A stretch of 64,000 nucleotides of DNA from Bisporella sp. PMI_857. Taxonomy: Eukaryota > Ascomycota > Leotiomycetes > Helotiales > Helotiaceae. Positions 32,629-44,698 of this stretch are shown here, one piece after another. The notes under the pieces were generated by a model. The model ran no database searches and had not been told where the DNA came from. It was given only the letters and a program-made list of their open reading frames with translations. Position 1 is the first letter of the stretch; each line of letters starts with the position of its first letter. The stretch covers positions 41,388 through 105,387 of the forward strand of contig JAJSPD010000110.1 of the NCBI GenBank assembly GCA_021307315.1. Direction: 5' to 3'. Position numbers and translations under genes: made by a program.

Positions 32629-33319
32629 GGATTTGCTGGAATGTTCCCATGTTTCTTCAATCCCTAATTTGCAAAGTCCTCTCTAGGTGGTATTGAACTT
32701 CCGGCTACGAAGTTATTGGATATACAACGGGTTTTGTTGCGGACTAGGCTGGGAACTTAGATAATATTGTGGTTATGTTCGCACTAGTAGTTAAGTATAA
32801 GTTTGGATGGCAAAAATTCAATTGTACGTTATTTCGTTTACTTTAATTTTCAAAGTACTTTTTTTCCGCATTAATAACTGTCGGATACCGGTGTGTTACG
32901 GCCTGTTGCCAGGTAAGCGTAGGTGATAGGACACCTACAATTCCTGTGATCCAGTAGATCGCGTGAAACTATTTACATGCATTCCAACAACTGTAGATAA
33001 TATCATCATCCGTAACTGTCGGTCCACAAGACCGGTTGTAAAACTGGATTTTGGGTATGGTTGTATGGTTGTAAAATCTTGCATGTTATCTGGCTAAGTG
33101 AATGAGGTCTAAAATACAGTATCGCTTCACACGCCATGTCATGTGCCAAAGCCTAAATAATTGCTATGCCATTATATTCCCTTAGTACCAACAGTAACGC
33201 TCCTAATAAGCCTGCATTCTATCACTGTGATGCCCTCGCAAATCTTCCAATTGATCCTCTAGATAATAAATCCTATTTCTAACAGTAACAAAATGAAAGT
33301 GCAGACTTTACTCTAATCT
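32629..33319. other. intergenic, no gene seen
   Basis: Between convergent genes, AT-rich, no repeats or motifs recognised. Confidence 0.4.
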
Positions 33320-34723
33320 CTACTCGTTGCGCGTTGATGTCAGTTTTGAGAATGATTCACCAAGCTTCTTTAAGTACCCGAAATCTCGCTGGTTCACCTT
33401 CTCCAAGAATTCCTCCCGCGTTGCGACGGACTCGGCATCCTTACCCGTAAGGAGGCGAGTATGGAAGATGGCCGCTGGGTTGGTAACGTTCTGGAAGACG
33501 TCTCGTCGGGTCTCCGCATAGGATTTCAGAAGCTCCAAGGGCTCCGTCTCGACAATGATCTTCTTTAACGTCCTGCCTAGTAGGGCTGCATCCAACAGAC
33601 CGGTCGTCAATCCTAGGCCACCGACCGGGCTAGTCACCTGTTGAAACCGTTTGGTTAGCTCCCTGTTTGCCCGTGGGGAAGAATCTAGATGGAAGGGAAT
33701 TTGCAAAACTTACATGAGCTGCATCTCCAGCCAGGACCACACGCCCCTTGAGGTATGTATCTGCACACAGCTGGCGGAGCCGGTAGAGAGAGATCCTGTC
33801 AATCCTAGCCTCGTCCGTTGGGCCCGGCAAGAGCTTAGCTAGCTTCCCTCGAGCCCGCGTGCGCTCTCGTGCCTCATCGTAAGGCTCCTCTGGATCTAAC
33901 TCGGAGGTTGGGATGCCGTAGGCGACCCGCCAGAGGTTATCTTTCCCGATCCGTGCGACGACGGCCCAGATATCATCCCCCACTACGGCATTACCGGGCG
34001 CCCACCCCAGGGCAGCCAGGTCGTATTCGATGTTGAGCGCGACCATCTGAAAATCCTCCCAGGTGAAGCCCTCTAGCTGAATGCCTGTGAGCTTGCGTGC
34101 TGTGCTTTTTCCGCCATCAGCGCCAACGAGGTACTGCGAGGTGTGTTCCCGATCACCCGTGTACCGGGTGAGGACGGTGCCGTCGGCGTCGGACTGCTCT
34201 AGACTTTCCAATTTGTGGCCGAAGTGGACGTGGACCTTCGGGAACTGGGCTAGACGCTTGAGGATAATCTCTCCCACAGCATGCTGCCCAAGCTGAATGG
34301 GCCAGTGGGAAGGATCAGGTCCGCTAGGAAGCCCCGCCAGCTCACCTCCGTCTTGAGGACGGCGCCACTTCAACCCTTGATCATTCAGCAAGCCAGCTTC
34401 TTTGATTTCATCGAGGATTCCAGCCTTGCGGAATTCGTCCTGGGTTATGTCGAAGTATCTGGCTCCCTCCCGTCTCAGTATAGCGCCTAACTGGAAGAAA
34501 AACAGGGGACTAGACTTACCCCATCGCTCGAGGGGATTTCACGATTGCATCTTCCGCTTCAAAGACGACCACATCGATTCCGGCTTGGGCCAGCAATAAG
34601 GTTGTAAAGAGTCCGACCGGGCCTGCGCCCACGACGCAAACGGTACTAGATGTTTTGTCCTTTTGGTTTGTCAGCCCGTTCCTTAGGGATATGAGATAGG
34701 TACAAGGGAACACAAACAGTCAT
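33320..34723 (-). CDS. class A FAD-dependent monooxygenase (PheA/TfdB type), short form
   Basis: Four exons fit one frame: 34723..34704, 34645..34520, 34458..33714 and 33637..33320 (402 residues). The tiny first exon (MTVCVPF) joins TVCVVGAGPVGLFTTLLLAQ across a 58-nt intron with a CTGAC branch point. FAD/NAD(P)H signatures: GAGPVG near the N-terminus, QYLVGADGGKSTAR in the middle, and GRVVLAGDAAH joined to VTSPVGGLGLTTGLLDA across a 76-nt intron. This is the FAD_binding_3 fold that hydroxylates phenolic rings with NAD(P)H and O2. It lacks the C-terminal thioredoxin-like domain of phenol hydroxylases. It sits between the two dienelactone hydrolases and divergent to the alpha/beta hydrolase, as expected for an aromatic pathway (inference). 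Confidence 0.92.
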
Positions 34724-35210
34724 TGTGGTAGTCCTAGTACTAGATATAGTGGTTGAAGCACCGCGAGATGGGCCCTTTTTTGTGTGTGCATCCTGTGTGC
34801 TTATGTGAAATATATAGAGAAAAGAGAAGATGCGACTTGCCGCCTCTAAGTTTCACTCCATACCATGTATATCATCGCTTCTCCTGAAAAATCGGAAGCA
34901 TGTCGCCGATGCTGACCTGTTAGAGAATAGCCAATTAGTTCAGTGAATAATATCAATGCTTCCGACTTGCGAAAACCACATTTCCACTCTGCTAGCATAT
35001 TTTTATTCGGTAGAATAACGCCGAAGCAAATGCCCCACTACCTCCGCCTTCAACTGACTTATCTGCGTCAAGATTCGCGATGCCTGGCATCAGACTTTAC
35101 AGAACTCTCCGACTGAAATCACCTCACCATACTCAGAATTTATCTCACTCTCCCCTTCTCTCTGGTCAAGATTAGCCAACCCGTGAGGACAGGAGAGTTG
35201 AACGAAAGCC
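34724..35210. promoter_or_regulatory. divergent promoter region, monooxygenase / alpha-beta hydrolase
   Basis: 487 bp between two divergent starts; the promoters of both genes must be here. No operator could be identified by eye. The role is inferred from orientation. Confidence 0.4.
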
Positions 35211-36337
35211 ATGGATTTGGAACCCGCATTCTCCCTCGCCTACAAGGAAGTCGATGGTAGCCGGATTCTGACCGATGTCTTTATCCCCCCAACCAAGTCC
35301 CAACAGCAAGTCTCCGATCCAGGACATCCGACCGAAGTGCCTGTCATCTATGTTATTCATGGTCTGTAGGCAATTCCCATGTTTCCTCCATCCCCTCTCA
35401 CCTACCACTCTCCTGGATACTTACGCTAACACAGCGTGGTCACCTAGGCGGCGGATGGCTCATGGGACACCCGTCAATGAACCCCAAAGCCCAAATCGAG
35501 GACAGCCTGGAGAGGGGATGGATCGTGCTGGCTCCTGACCACCGGCTCTGTCCACAATTGAACATTCTGGATGGGCCCATGGCTGACATACGCTCTCTCC
35601 ATGCTTGGGTCCATGATGGGCATCTGGACACAGAACTGAAGGCACGTGCAGTCCCACTGTCTGCGGACAAGCGCAAGATTATTGCAACTGGCAGCGCATC
35701 TGGCGGCCACGCCTGTCTGGGTCTGGCTTTTGACAACGAGGCGACGCCTCCGCCTGCCGCCATCTTGGACCTCTACGCGCCCAAAAACTTCCACCACCCG
35801 TGGTGGACGGGACTTCGCGACAAGCTAGATGTGAACGTCCCCCAATTGACGCCTGAGATGGAACAAATGGTCTTCTCCGAGTACCCGATCCCGTCGCGCG
35901 TCGACCTGCCAGTGAAACCGAACGCAGAGGGTAAGATCGTTCTCCCGGAGGCCGAAGCGATAAACCATACCACGGCCCGTGTGTCCTACGCCACCAATAT
36001 CATCCTCAAACACCAGCTCCTCGATGTGTGTTTTCCGTATCCGACTGACCGGACCGTCTCCGCCAAAGAGCATTACCGACCCATTGACCCTATCCAGAAT
36101 GTGCACCTGCGGTGGCCCCCGACCTGTTTTGTACACGGGGTCGACGATAACCTCCTCCCGCACACGGTGACCACGCTGCCACTTATGGAGGCGCTGCAGC
36201 AACACGGGGTCAAGTGTAAGTTTGTCGGCATTGAAGGGGGGAAGCATATGTTCGTGATTTCCATGACCCGGCAGTCGAAAGAATGGTCTGCCATGGGAGA
36301 GGCCATGGACTGGCTCGCGGCCGTGATCGATGAGTGA
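35211..36337 (+). CDS. alpha/beta hydrolase (esterase/lipase, HGGG type), intact copy
   Basis: Two exons, 35211..35361 and 35448..36337, with an 86-nt intron (GTCTGT...CACCTAG) inside the oxyanion motif so that H-GGGW forms only after splicing; 346 residues. Visible catalytic features: oxyanion hole HGGGW, nucleophile elbow GSASGGHA, Asp in FVHGVDDNLLPH and His in EGGKHMF. The fold matches alpha/beta hydrolases acting on small esters, lactones or hydroxy-acid derivatives. Two decayed relatives flank it at 26773..27511 and 38290..38600, so the gene was duplicated locally and only this copy survives. It starts divergently to the FAD monooxygenase, which suggests co-regulation (inference). Confidence 0.92.
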
Positions 36338-36989
36338 ATTTAGACTGTCTGGAAAAGGATTTCGAGGAGGAATCCTAGGCGGGAGAGAGGCTGCTTACTG
36401 GTGGGGCCATAAAGGTAAAAATAGACATCCCAGAGTTCATTCGACGCGTCGCTTCTCATACAGTTCTAAACCACGAGGCCTTTATGCCGATCTGTATTAT
36501 GACTGGTACGCGGAAATTGCCCGTGCTCCTATTCAGTAGGTCGTATAATAATAATATTATTATTATGATTATTATGATTATGATTGATCTTCTATCCTAG
36601 TATGGCATGATATAGCGACCAACGCGCAACAAACGCAAAATGGGATAATAGAATATAACAATTGATCAAATTTCAAATCGCAAATAGAAATCAGCTATTA
36701 GTTTACAAAAAGTACTTGACCAAAATATATATACAGACGTGCGTATGTGCACTGTACATATATTGAAAATCAATAGAACTGAGCTGTTTGAGATGAATAG
36801 GCATTTTAGTCATCGCTAGAGCTGTTTCTAACTAGTATTGCACATGACAAGTGCCAACACAGTGTCAAGATGCTAAATTTCGAGCTTCTACCCTCCTGAT
36901 GTAAAGATATATAGAACTCCCGTCACGAGTTATCCAGCAAGTTCTAGAGGGGAAAGCCTCAATCTGTTCATCAAGAACCTCGATTCTCC
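36338..36989. other. intergenic with (ATT)n/(ATG)n microsatellite
   Basis: TAATAATAATATTATTATTA followed by ATTATGATT units at about 36541..36588. The rest is AT-rich with no gene. Confidence 0.5.
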
Positions 36990-37796
36990 TTAATTCACGT
37001 GCAGCCAATGATGGAGCCAAGACACTGCGCAATTCTTCGCCCTAACCATTGCCTTCTGTTCCTTTTTGCTATTCGGGTTACCCCTTGTTGCGAATGCGTG
37101 TTCCACTCCGGGAAAGAGCTGATAGTCGTATGGGACCCCGAGCGTTGGAATGACCCGATTAGCAAATTCTTTTAGTTCTGGGGTAAATGCCATGTCGAAT
37201 TCTGGAGCTATAATCTGCACCGGCACACCAACATTTTTAATCTCACTTTTCTCTAGAGCTGAAGGGTGAGCAGTCGAAATGCAATCAACTAGTGGTGGGA
37301 CATGGGATTTTGCGCCCAGACGAAAGACACCCCAGCCGCCAAAGCAGAAGCCGATTACTCCCACACGCTTGTATCTAGGACGTAGTACCCTGGCGCAGGA
37401 TAATATTTCAGACTCACGGTTCGCTTTGGAGTTCCGTGCCATGAAGCCTTTCATGTCGAGCTCGCCGAAACGGGAAAAATCACGGAGGATGTCAGCCGGA
37501 AGGATCTCGCCACCGAAACTATAGAGAGATGGTCAGCGGGCTTTGTATAGTGCTTGGAAAGGCTCCATTGCCAACACCTACAAATCCGGGACGTAGACAG
37601 TTGCACCAATTTCGCGAGCATAATGATCGGCTAAAAGCCGAGTGTTTTCAAATGTCCAACCAAAAGCATCATGGATGGCCATGATTGCAATATCATCGTT
37701 TGAGCCTGTAATGTAGGCATCGTTGTTGCCAAGCTTTCCTGCCGTACCTACTGGTGTTCCGTCCCATTGGAACCCTTTCACACAGCACTCGTGCAT
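36990..37796 (-). CDS. dienelactone hydrolase family protein, paralogue B
   Basis: Two exons, 37796..37582 and 37518..36990 (intron 63 nt, GTAGGT...CTATAG), 247 residues, the same exon lengths as paralogue A. The start is MHECCVKGFQW; an upstream in-frame ATG is not conserved in paralogue A. Triad: Cys in GVIGFCFGGWGV, Asp in APEFDMAF, His in PGVEHAFATRG. The two proteins agree at roughly 70 percent or more of positions by eye, with identical stretches such as DCISTAHPSALE and ELKEFANRVIPTLGVPYDYQ. Both keep all catalytic residues, so both are probably active. They may differ in substrate or in timing. Confidence 0.93.
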
Positions 37797-38289
37797 TCTA
37801 CCTAAACTCTGACTGCGCGAATAATGAAATAGCAACTGATTAATACAACTGAAAAGGGTGACGATGACCTCTCAAGTTGAGTTGTCTTATTCCTCTCGCC
37901 GTTAATAGTAGGAATTCTCAAGGGAAAGGTTACTGAGATATTCTGCGTAACGTGGTAGAGCGGGGTACCTTCATACACGCGGTTTGTAATATCACCATAT
38001 CGGCTTCATCTTCCCGGTTTATTGGTCCCCTTACCATTTACTTACGTGATTAGATGGGGAGAATGAATCGCGTGCGGAACTATGACGAAGGCCGCCGGGC
38101 AACCGAAGGCATTCTCCAGCACTTCTCCACAAGCTAGTGGACGCAGGATCTGTAGGATGGCGTTGCGGTAGTTGAATGGCACCAATGTCGGCTTAGAGCA
38201 TCCGACTCCCTCGGATTGAGCTGGCAAGATCAGGCTCCTAGAGACAGACCCGGCGCATCCGTCATGTAAGTTGACTTGTATTCGTATAC
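37797..38289. other. intergenic, promoter side of dienelactone hydrolase B
   Basis: No gene seen. A minus frame at 38042..38227 has no recognisable motif. Confidence 0.4.
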
Positions 38290-38600
38290 TTGATCAATAT
38301 TATTCACCTCCACCAGCTCCTCAACATCTGCTATCCTTTCCTCGGGGAGTCCATCATGCACGCCGACCTACCGTCCTGTCGACCCCATTCTGAATGTGCA
38401 CCCTGGAGTGGCCCCTACATGCATTATGCGCGGAACGGATGGCAAGCTGCTATCCTACGCAGTGACCGCCAAGACGAGAACCAAGCTCCGCAGAAGCGGG
38501 ATAGTGTGGGTTCAGGGGCATTGCTGGGGCAAAACATGTTTGCATTCCAATGACCAGCCGGTGGGAAGAGTGGGTTCATGTCAAAAAGGCTATGGATAGG
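38290..38600 (+). pseudogene. second decayed fragment of the alpha/beta hydrolase
   Basis: DNA similarity to the 3' part of the intact gene: CACCAGCTCCTC corresponds to 36014 onward, then CTACCG..C..CGACCCCATTCTGAATGTGCACC to 36075 onward, and GGCAAAACATGTTTGCATT near the KHMF codons. Frames are scrambled and no catalytic block is intact. It is a 3' fragment only. Confidence 0.75.
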
Positions 38601-39390
38601 CGGAGAGGATGTCATCGAAGCCAAAATAAGTGACGGGAATGATGTAGAGCGCAGCGGCTCGTTATGCTTGGAAGCTCGAAGAGCGTTTACAGGTTTACAG
38701 GAGATCGGTAAGATCTGGTGGGAATAAACATTGCATTTTTAGTTGTCAAATATAGCTACAATTCAACTTACTCCGCCTAGACAACCATTTCTGCCCCCAC
38801 GCTTAGAACCAGAAATGATGCGATACCGGCATATAATATATCGCATTGCAACGAGAGCAAGATATTTGTAAACTTATCTGATCAGCAGACAGACTGTAGG
38901 CTTCTCGCAGAATCAAGGACCGGCTATTAGCAGAAGGCCAGCTGCAACACCAATCTGGAGAGAACAGCACCGCCAAGTACCGAGTCCGCTCCTCCCACAC
39001 GCAACGAAGGAAACACCATAACTCTGATAGTGGCATCGCAACTTCTTTTATCTGGGAGCTTGACGCTAGAACAGGAAGATCATCTTTGCATTCTATTGGA
39101 AGACACATCAAATCAGGCTATAAAGCGTTAGCTAAATCAGCCACCACATTTAGGACTGGGGGGTGGTGGTTGCATCGTTAGTACTAGTACGCAAAAGCAC
39201 GCATACATGCAGTATTTTTTACTAGAAACATAGAACTGTAGCGAATCGAGCATAGGTATAAATATGTATCTACCTAACTTTACGGCGGAGCATAATAAGG
39301 CAAAGTATTCAAAGAGGCAACGAATTGCCCCCAGCCGATGCTAAGAATGCAGCATGCAAAAATCAGGATTCCTCGGCGTGTGACAGAAGT
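38601..39390. other. intergenic, no gene supported
   Basis: A 102-codon minus frame at 38803..39111 shows no family resemblance. 3' flank of the carotenoid oxygenase. Confidence 0.4.
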
Positions 39391-41059
39391 TCACTGGATT
39401 GCCATGTCTTTCGCATCGACCCAGTTTCCATGCAAGCCAGGCCGCAAGCGAACAGGCAAATAGACGATCGCTCGGGCTTTAGAGAAGTCCCGTGTATCAA
39501 TAATGTGCAATTCGGAGGACATGGTCTCGTAATTGTTTACCAATGCCATTAGATACCCGTCACCCTCATCAGCTTGTTCAGATCGTGGAACAAACACAGG
39601 CTCTTGTGTGAAATGCGTAGGCCCAGGAAAGTACTTTTCAAAAACCTTAGTCTTAAGGTTCAGATGGCCGAATGAGTTATATGGCGGAAACCCACCACCC
39701 ATCACCGGCAGGATAGCGGGCCAGTTTGTGGGTGCGGTCATATCCATAAGATCAAAGAAGCAGTGGTTATGTTTCTTCATTCCCCATCGGTCATCGATAC
39801 GTGGAAATTCGCCGTTTTCCTGTAACAACAGCTCTGCCGGTGGCAGGACCAGGTCGGTGGCAAGCGGATCGATGTGGAACCTGAAGAGGAATGCAGCAAT
39901 CTCTTTAGGGTCCGGAGAATTCCCTTTCGCATCTGGCCACCAGAAAAAGACGTTCTTGTCGCTGACCGAGATGTCAAGGAGAATCTTCCCATTTTCCTCG
40001 TAGGCATTGTAGACGTGGCCTGGGAACGAATTCGGTGCTTGGAACCACTGCAACGCCATCCTGTTAGTTCTGGATAGCTTTTCAAATGCAATTACTCACC
40101 TTGACATCTGATCCCTTCGCCCCACGCCTAGGGAGGACTCCAAAGTAAACGGGTTGGTCAGGATTCCACTGCCAATGTTCACCACCCTTTTTCATCCGTT
40201 CAATGTCGCAAGTCAGTGGGATGATGGGGAAGATAACCTAGAGTCACTCAGTCGTTTCCATGGGTTAGGTCTAGGAAAGAAAGCATACCCAATTTTCTGT
40301 AACGGCAAAGTCATGGATCATTGCTACCACTGGAGCAACCAGCCAAACAGTCTCTGTAAACTTGCCACTTTGATCCACAGAATAGTAGCAAATATCAGGT
40401 GTGCCGTCTCCTTTCGCCTCGTAACCAAAGCCCACCAGCTCTCCGGTCACTGGGTCAATTTTGGGGTGAGCAGTGAACGTAAGGCTGGGTAACTGGCCGT
40501 CAAAGTCGTATAGACCAATTGTTTCGAGGGTTATGGGATCCATCGCATATGGTGGCGAGTCTTCTTTACAGGCAAGCAAATGCTTGTTGAAAAACAAGAC
40601 GTTGGTGTTTGCAGAACTGCGAATCTTAAACTCCACTGCATCGGTGTATTTGTTTCGGTATCTACCTGCACGGGACTTCAGCATTTATCCATTTGCTCAG
40701 ACAGACATAACACACCCAGCAATGCCTTGCCCGCTTCCCGCTCGCGCAGCATCTTTTCGGTACGGACATGTCGCTGCTTGAAATGTACTCTGCCGTCTTT
40801 TATTTGAAATGCGCTCACGCTCCCGTCACCATTAAACCACTACAATTGTCAGAGCGGTAGACGCCATCGGAATGGTACCTACAGGGTCGGTTTTGATAAA
40901 CGGAACAAAAAGAGGGTCAGGCATGACACGGTAGAATGTTCCCTCGATGCTGCTCGGGACAGCGCCCTTAACTTCGAGGTTCTGGACCCCGCCTTCGAAG
41001 CGACATGGTTTCATGAAGCCATGAAACTGGGGATGATTTGGATACATCCGTGTTTCCAT
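39391..41059 (-). CDS. carotenoid oxygenase family dioxygenase (lignostilbene/carotenoid cleaving)
   Basis: Five exons fit one frame: 41059..40883, 40839..40716, 40665..40289, 40237..40100 and 40047..39391; 490 residues. Introns are 43-52 nt. The start METRMYPNHPQF is the ATG before the conserved HGFMKPCRFEG. Four candidate iron-ligand histidines stand in family blocks: TFTAHPKIDP, AMIHDFAVTENW, FPGHVYNAYEENG and RPGLHGNWVDAKD. The enzymes are non-heme Fe(II) dioxygenases that cleave a double bond of carotenoids, apocarotenoids or stilbenes into two carbonyls. The neighbouring monooxygenase and dienelactone hydrolases favour an aromatic (stilbene-like)substrate over a carotenoid; no carotenoid synthesis gene is present. 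An N-terminal scrap of a second copy lies at 31075..31265. Confidence 0.95.
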
Positions 41060-41888
41060 ATTAGGCAGGGACTGCGGTGGACAGGTATCGTGAGTACTCA
41101 AAGAGCAAGAAGTCGGCAGGCAAGAGTGCTAAGCTCTGGTAAATCCATTTATATGAATTATTATTGATGACGTTGTGTTATCCATTATAACCCCTCGAAC
41201 CACAATATGAATCCAGGCGTCGGAAAGGTTTACGCGAGGGTGTCTGAACCCTATCATTAGTCTTACCGTCGGCTTCACCGGTCCGATTATTATGAATCTG
41301 TCAACTGAGTCTAGCTATCTATATCTTGCTGAGAGTCGTCTGGGCCTCAGACATACGTGCCTACATTAAGTCAGGCCATGCGACGGGATGATTCTGTAAC
41401 CTTGGGGTTTAAGGGTGCCTTCTTCCACTCTTGTTTCAAACATGAATGTCAACTCTAAAATGCTGCAACCCCATATTTAGACTGGCTGAGCACAGCGCTG
41501 TATAGAAAAATCGAAGAATATCTTACCTGAATCCCTGAAACCGTATCCTGTAACTCTCCCGAAGCTGATGGACGCGACAGGTTCTGGTGGAATGAGGCAA
41601 CTAAATGGATTCGGCATAATTACCGCCCAAGTCTCCGTGGTGCTGCCACTAGGACCCAAGATTCGATATAGACGCTTTGCGGGTATGACTAACGCGACTG
41701 TATACCTACTGTACATACGTACGCAGACGTTACGCGGACCAAAACTCCAAGGGTCTTAGGGTTCTTAGTGAATTATGCCCTTTGGCCATCACTGAGGGTA
41801 GAGTATAATTAATTTCCCCGCCCTTTACGTGCATTTTTCGCAGCGACAATCGAGATTTTTCAGCAGGTGCGGAGATTCCAAAAGTTGG
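41060..41888. other. intergenic, promoter side of the carotenoid oxygenase
   Basis: No gene seen. Short frames lack motifs. Confidence 0.4.
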
Positions 41889-42077
41889 TGTGGAACCACT
41901 CCAGTTGTAGCAACGCCGCATACTTGATACGTGGTTGCTGGTAAGTAGAATGTGGTAAATTGTGTCTGTTCTATTGTTACTACTATAGTGCGTGCTTTTA
42001 TACGACCGAATCACTTATTCACTCCTCCATTGATTCAGGCCCCACTAAATCACCTCACGTGACCCAACATACCAACA
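41889..42077 (-). mobile_element. solo LTR, family B copy 1
   Basis: 189 bp, minus orientation, beginning TGTTGGTATG and ending CCACA, flanked by the perfect 5-bp duplication GTTGG (41884..41888 and 42078..42082). It shares CATTCTACTTACCAGCAACC with the copies at 44926 and 46363. Confidence 0.92.
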
Positions 42078-42082
42078 GTTGG

Positions 42083-42757
42083 TAAGTTACGCGCTTCTGT
42101 CCCAGTCTGGTCATGAACGGCATTAGCCATGAATCCACAGCCCACCGCCTTGAAACTCGTGTCCACTCAGTGCCTCTCTAGACACTATTGGCAAGTCGCT
42201 TGCGGAGAATCTGAGATTGTGCCGCCTCCACATCGGCTTCCTGTTTCCGATGGCCAAATGAGATTCAGTCCTACGGAGAAGTGGAATGATACCTACGCCA
42301 GCATTGGCCACAGCACTTCGTGTTTCGGCTAGAACTACAAGACCAAGCTCAGTTAGCATTTTCTATGTCTCCTGCCAAGTCCATCACAGGACGCGCCGTA
42401 AAATCACCCCGTGGGGCCCCATCTCTCACGAACGGATGGGAAAGCAAGTTCTCCTTTTCCCTCTTTAAGCATCCTATGGTGAAATTACGCTTCGCTCAAT
42501 GGCGTCTTTCTTCTCTTTTCCCGCGTCCTAACTTGCAGGGTCCATCGGCTGCATCCTTCCAGTAACGACGCGTTAGCAGACGGACCAGGAACTCTTCGGG
42601 CTAACCGTTTTACTCAACTCCACATATTCAGGTGCACATATTCAGACCACCCAGCTCGTGTTGCCCACCCATTGCGCTAGCTCCTCAATCAGCTTATATA
42701 TCATCTAGGGAACACCCCGCATCATTTCTCAAATTCTCGAGGCGCAAGTAATTAGCG
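42083..42757. other. intergenic, promoter side of the MFS gene
   Basis: Short frames only. The last 100 bp are pyrimidine-rich and lead to the ATG at 42758. Confidence 0.4.
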
Positions 42758-44698
42758 ATGGCGTCAAACCCAAAGACCTCAACAGAGCATAAGGAAGAGT
42801 GTGCCAACAGCGAGCACCATGACACCTCGAAGCAACTTCAACCTATTGACGGGCTTGGAAACAAAAGTCTGCATCTTTATGATGAGCACGGAACTCTCAG
42901 ACTCATTCCAACTCCGTCGGCTGATCCGAACGGTAATCTAGCCATCATGGAGTGCCTCGTAGGAATAAGACAAGTACTGACACTCATCGGCAGATCCTCT
43001 CAAACTTCCAACCTGGCGCAAATATCTCGTCATAGCAGCCCTGGGTCTCTGTAAGCGAGCAAGTAGCAACCGTCTTCATTATGTCATTTCTGCTAATGCA
43101 TCCTCCTACAGACACCGCAGGAGCTACTTCGATGTTGAGCTCCATTTCTCCCATAATTCCATCGCTGTTTCAATATTACGCCATGGTGGAGGGTCCGCCT
43201 CCAACTCTGCAAATGATTATGAATCTCGCGACCTTTCCAACGCTTTGTGGAGGAGTTGCCGCTATCATCGGCGTCATTGTCGCTCGATGGATCGGTACTA
43301 GACCAGTCGTTTCCTTCAGCGCTGTTCTCACCTTCGTCTGTACAATCTGGGCATGTGTATCCACTGGGGGCAGTGACCGCGGGCTTAAATCGCACATCGC
43401 TGCCCGCTGTTTTGTTGGTTTTGGTTCCGGAGCCTTCGAGACAGTTGTACCCCTGATGATCCAAGACATGAACTACATTCACACGCGTAACACGCTTATT
43501 GCCATAGTCTGGGCCTTTGGTGGCATAGGGTCCGCGGTGTTTGGCGTCGCCTCGAGCTATATTGTGGCAGCTCTTGACTGGCGATGGTTTTTTGGCATCA
43601 TAAATATTGTTACCGGCACTGGTATGATTCTGATTCTCTTAGTTGTCCCTGAGACCAGTTGGACCAGGACGGCAAGAGATTTAAGTGAGTTTGAAACGAA
43701 TGACCAAGCCCTGTCCCAGTGGCTAACGTAACCAGCCGGAACCTCTGAAACCGACGAGAATGGCTTCGCAGAACCGGTACGGCCTTCCGGCCGAAACCGG
43801 TCGTACCTCTACTCTCTCCGGATGATCTCAGGACACGGCAGTGGAAAGATGGCTTGGGACACCTTCATAGATCTTTTGCGATGCTCACTCTTTCCTAATG
43901 TTATTTGGGTAAGTCTTTCCGCCACCCACTTGGCATAGCTACGCCCAGACACTAATCAGAGGCTTAGATAGTTCTTCTGAATTCATGCATGGGCGGTACC
44001 ACAATTGCGACCACGCTAGTCACCAGCACCCTTCTTCAGACCTCTTACCATTGGGAGTCAAAGAATCTTGGCTTGTTCACCTTCGTCATGCTGATAGGCA
44101 GTTTCTTCACAATCCCAATAACTGGGTTTCTTGGCGACCAGGTGATCAAATATATGGCCAAGAGAAACAATGGTCAACATAAGGTGTGTAAATACGACGA
44201 GCTCTTTCGCCCCCGCTCATGGACTGGCACCTGCCCATGCACTAACGACGTACATAGCCTGAGCACCAGCTTGTAAATTTGGTGCTGCCCGCTATCCTCG
44301 GCTTCATTGGCACAATCTGCTACGGCGCATTTGCCACCCACCCAGAACAGTACCACTGGGCAGCCCTTTTAGCCATGATGACCTTCCAATACTTCTGTTT
44401 CTTTTCAATCAATGTCATCTCTACGACGTATGTCATTGAATGTTTCCCTGACCTAGCCGGCGTCATGGTAGTCGCGGCCGGCGCCTATCGCAACATTGTG
44501 GGTTTTGGCCTTACGTATGGTGTGCAAGACTTCGTGGCGGCTGCAGGATATTTGGGTTGCTTTGGGACGTATGCAGGGATTCAAGGACTCTTGGGCATAG
44601 CAGGGATCTTTTTCTATTTCAAGGGTCCAGCTGTGAGAGCATATACCAGTCAGTCGAGGCTCATGAAGTCCCGAAGAGCGCACATCCATGAGGCATGA
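42758..44698 (+). CDS. MFS transporter (DHA1-like)
   Basis: Starts MASNPKTSTEHKEECANSEH, a polar cytosolic tail. Introns are inferred at 42933 (GTAATC...GGCAG, giving DPNDPLKLPTWRKYLVIAAL) and 43050 (GTAAGC...CTACAG, giving GLYTAGATSMLSS), and further ones near 43910, 44185 and 44265. About twelve membrane segments are visible across the exons. The loop RWIGTRPVV occupies the usual MFS motif position. Segments such as LVVPETSWTRTARDLSEFE and IECFPDLAGVMVVAAGAYRN are typical of fungal H+-coupled drug or metabolite carriers. It should sit in the plasma membrane. Its position at the edge of the catabolic block suggests import of the substrate or export of a product (inference). Confidence 0.9.

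Noticed and set aside
35440..36306. Several minus-strand frames of 60-140 codons
   Set aside because: Shadows of the alpha/beta hydrolase, whose plus frame has all catalytic motifs.
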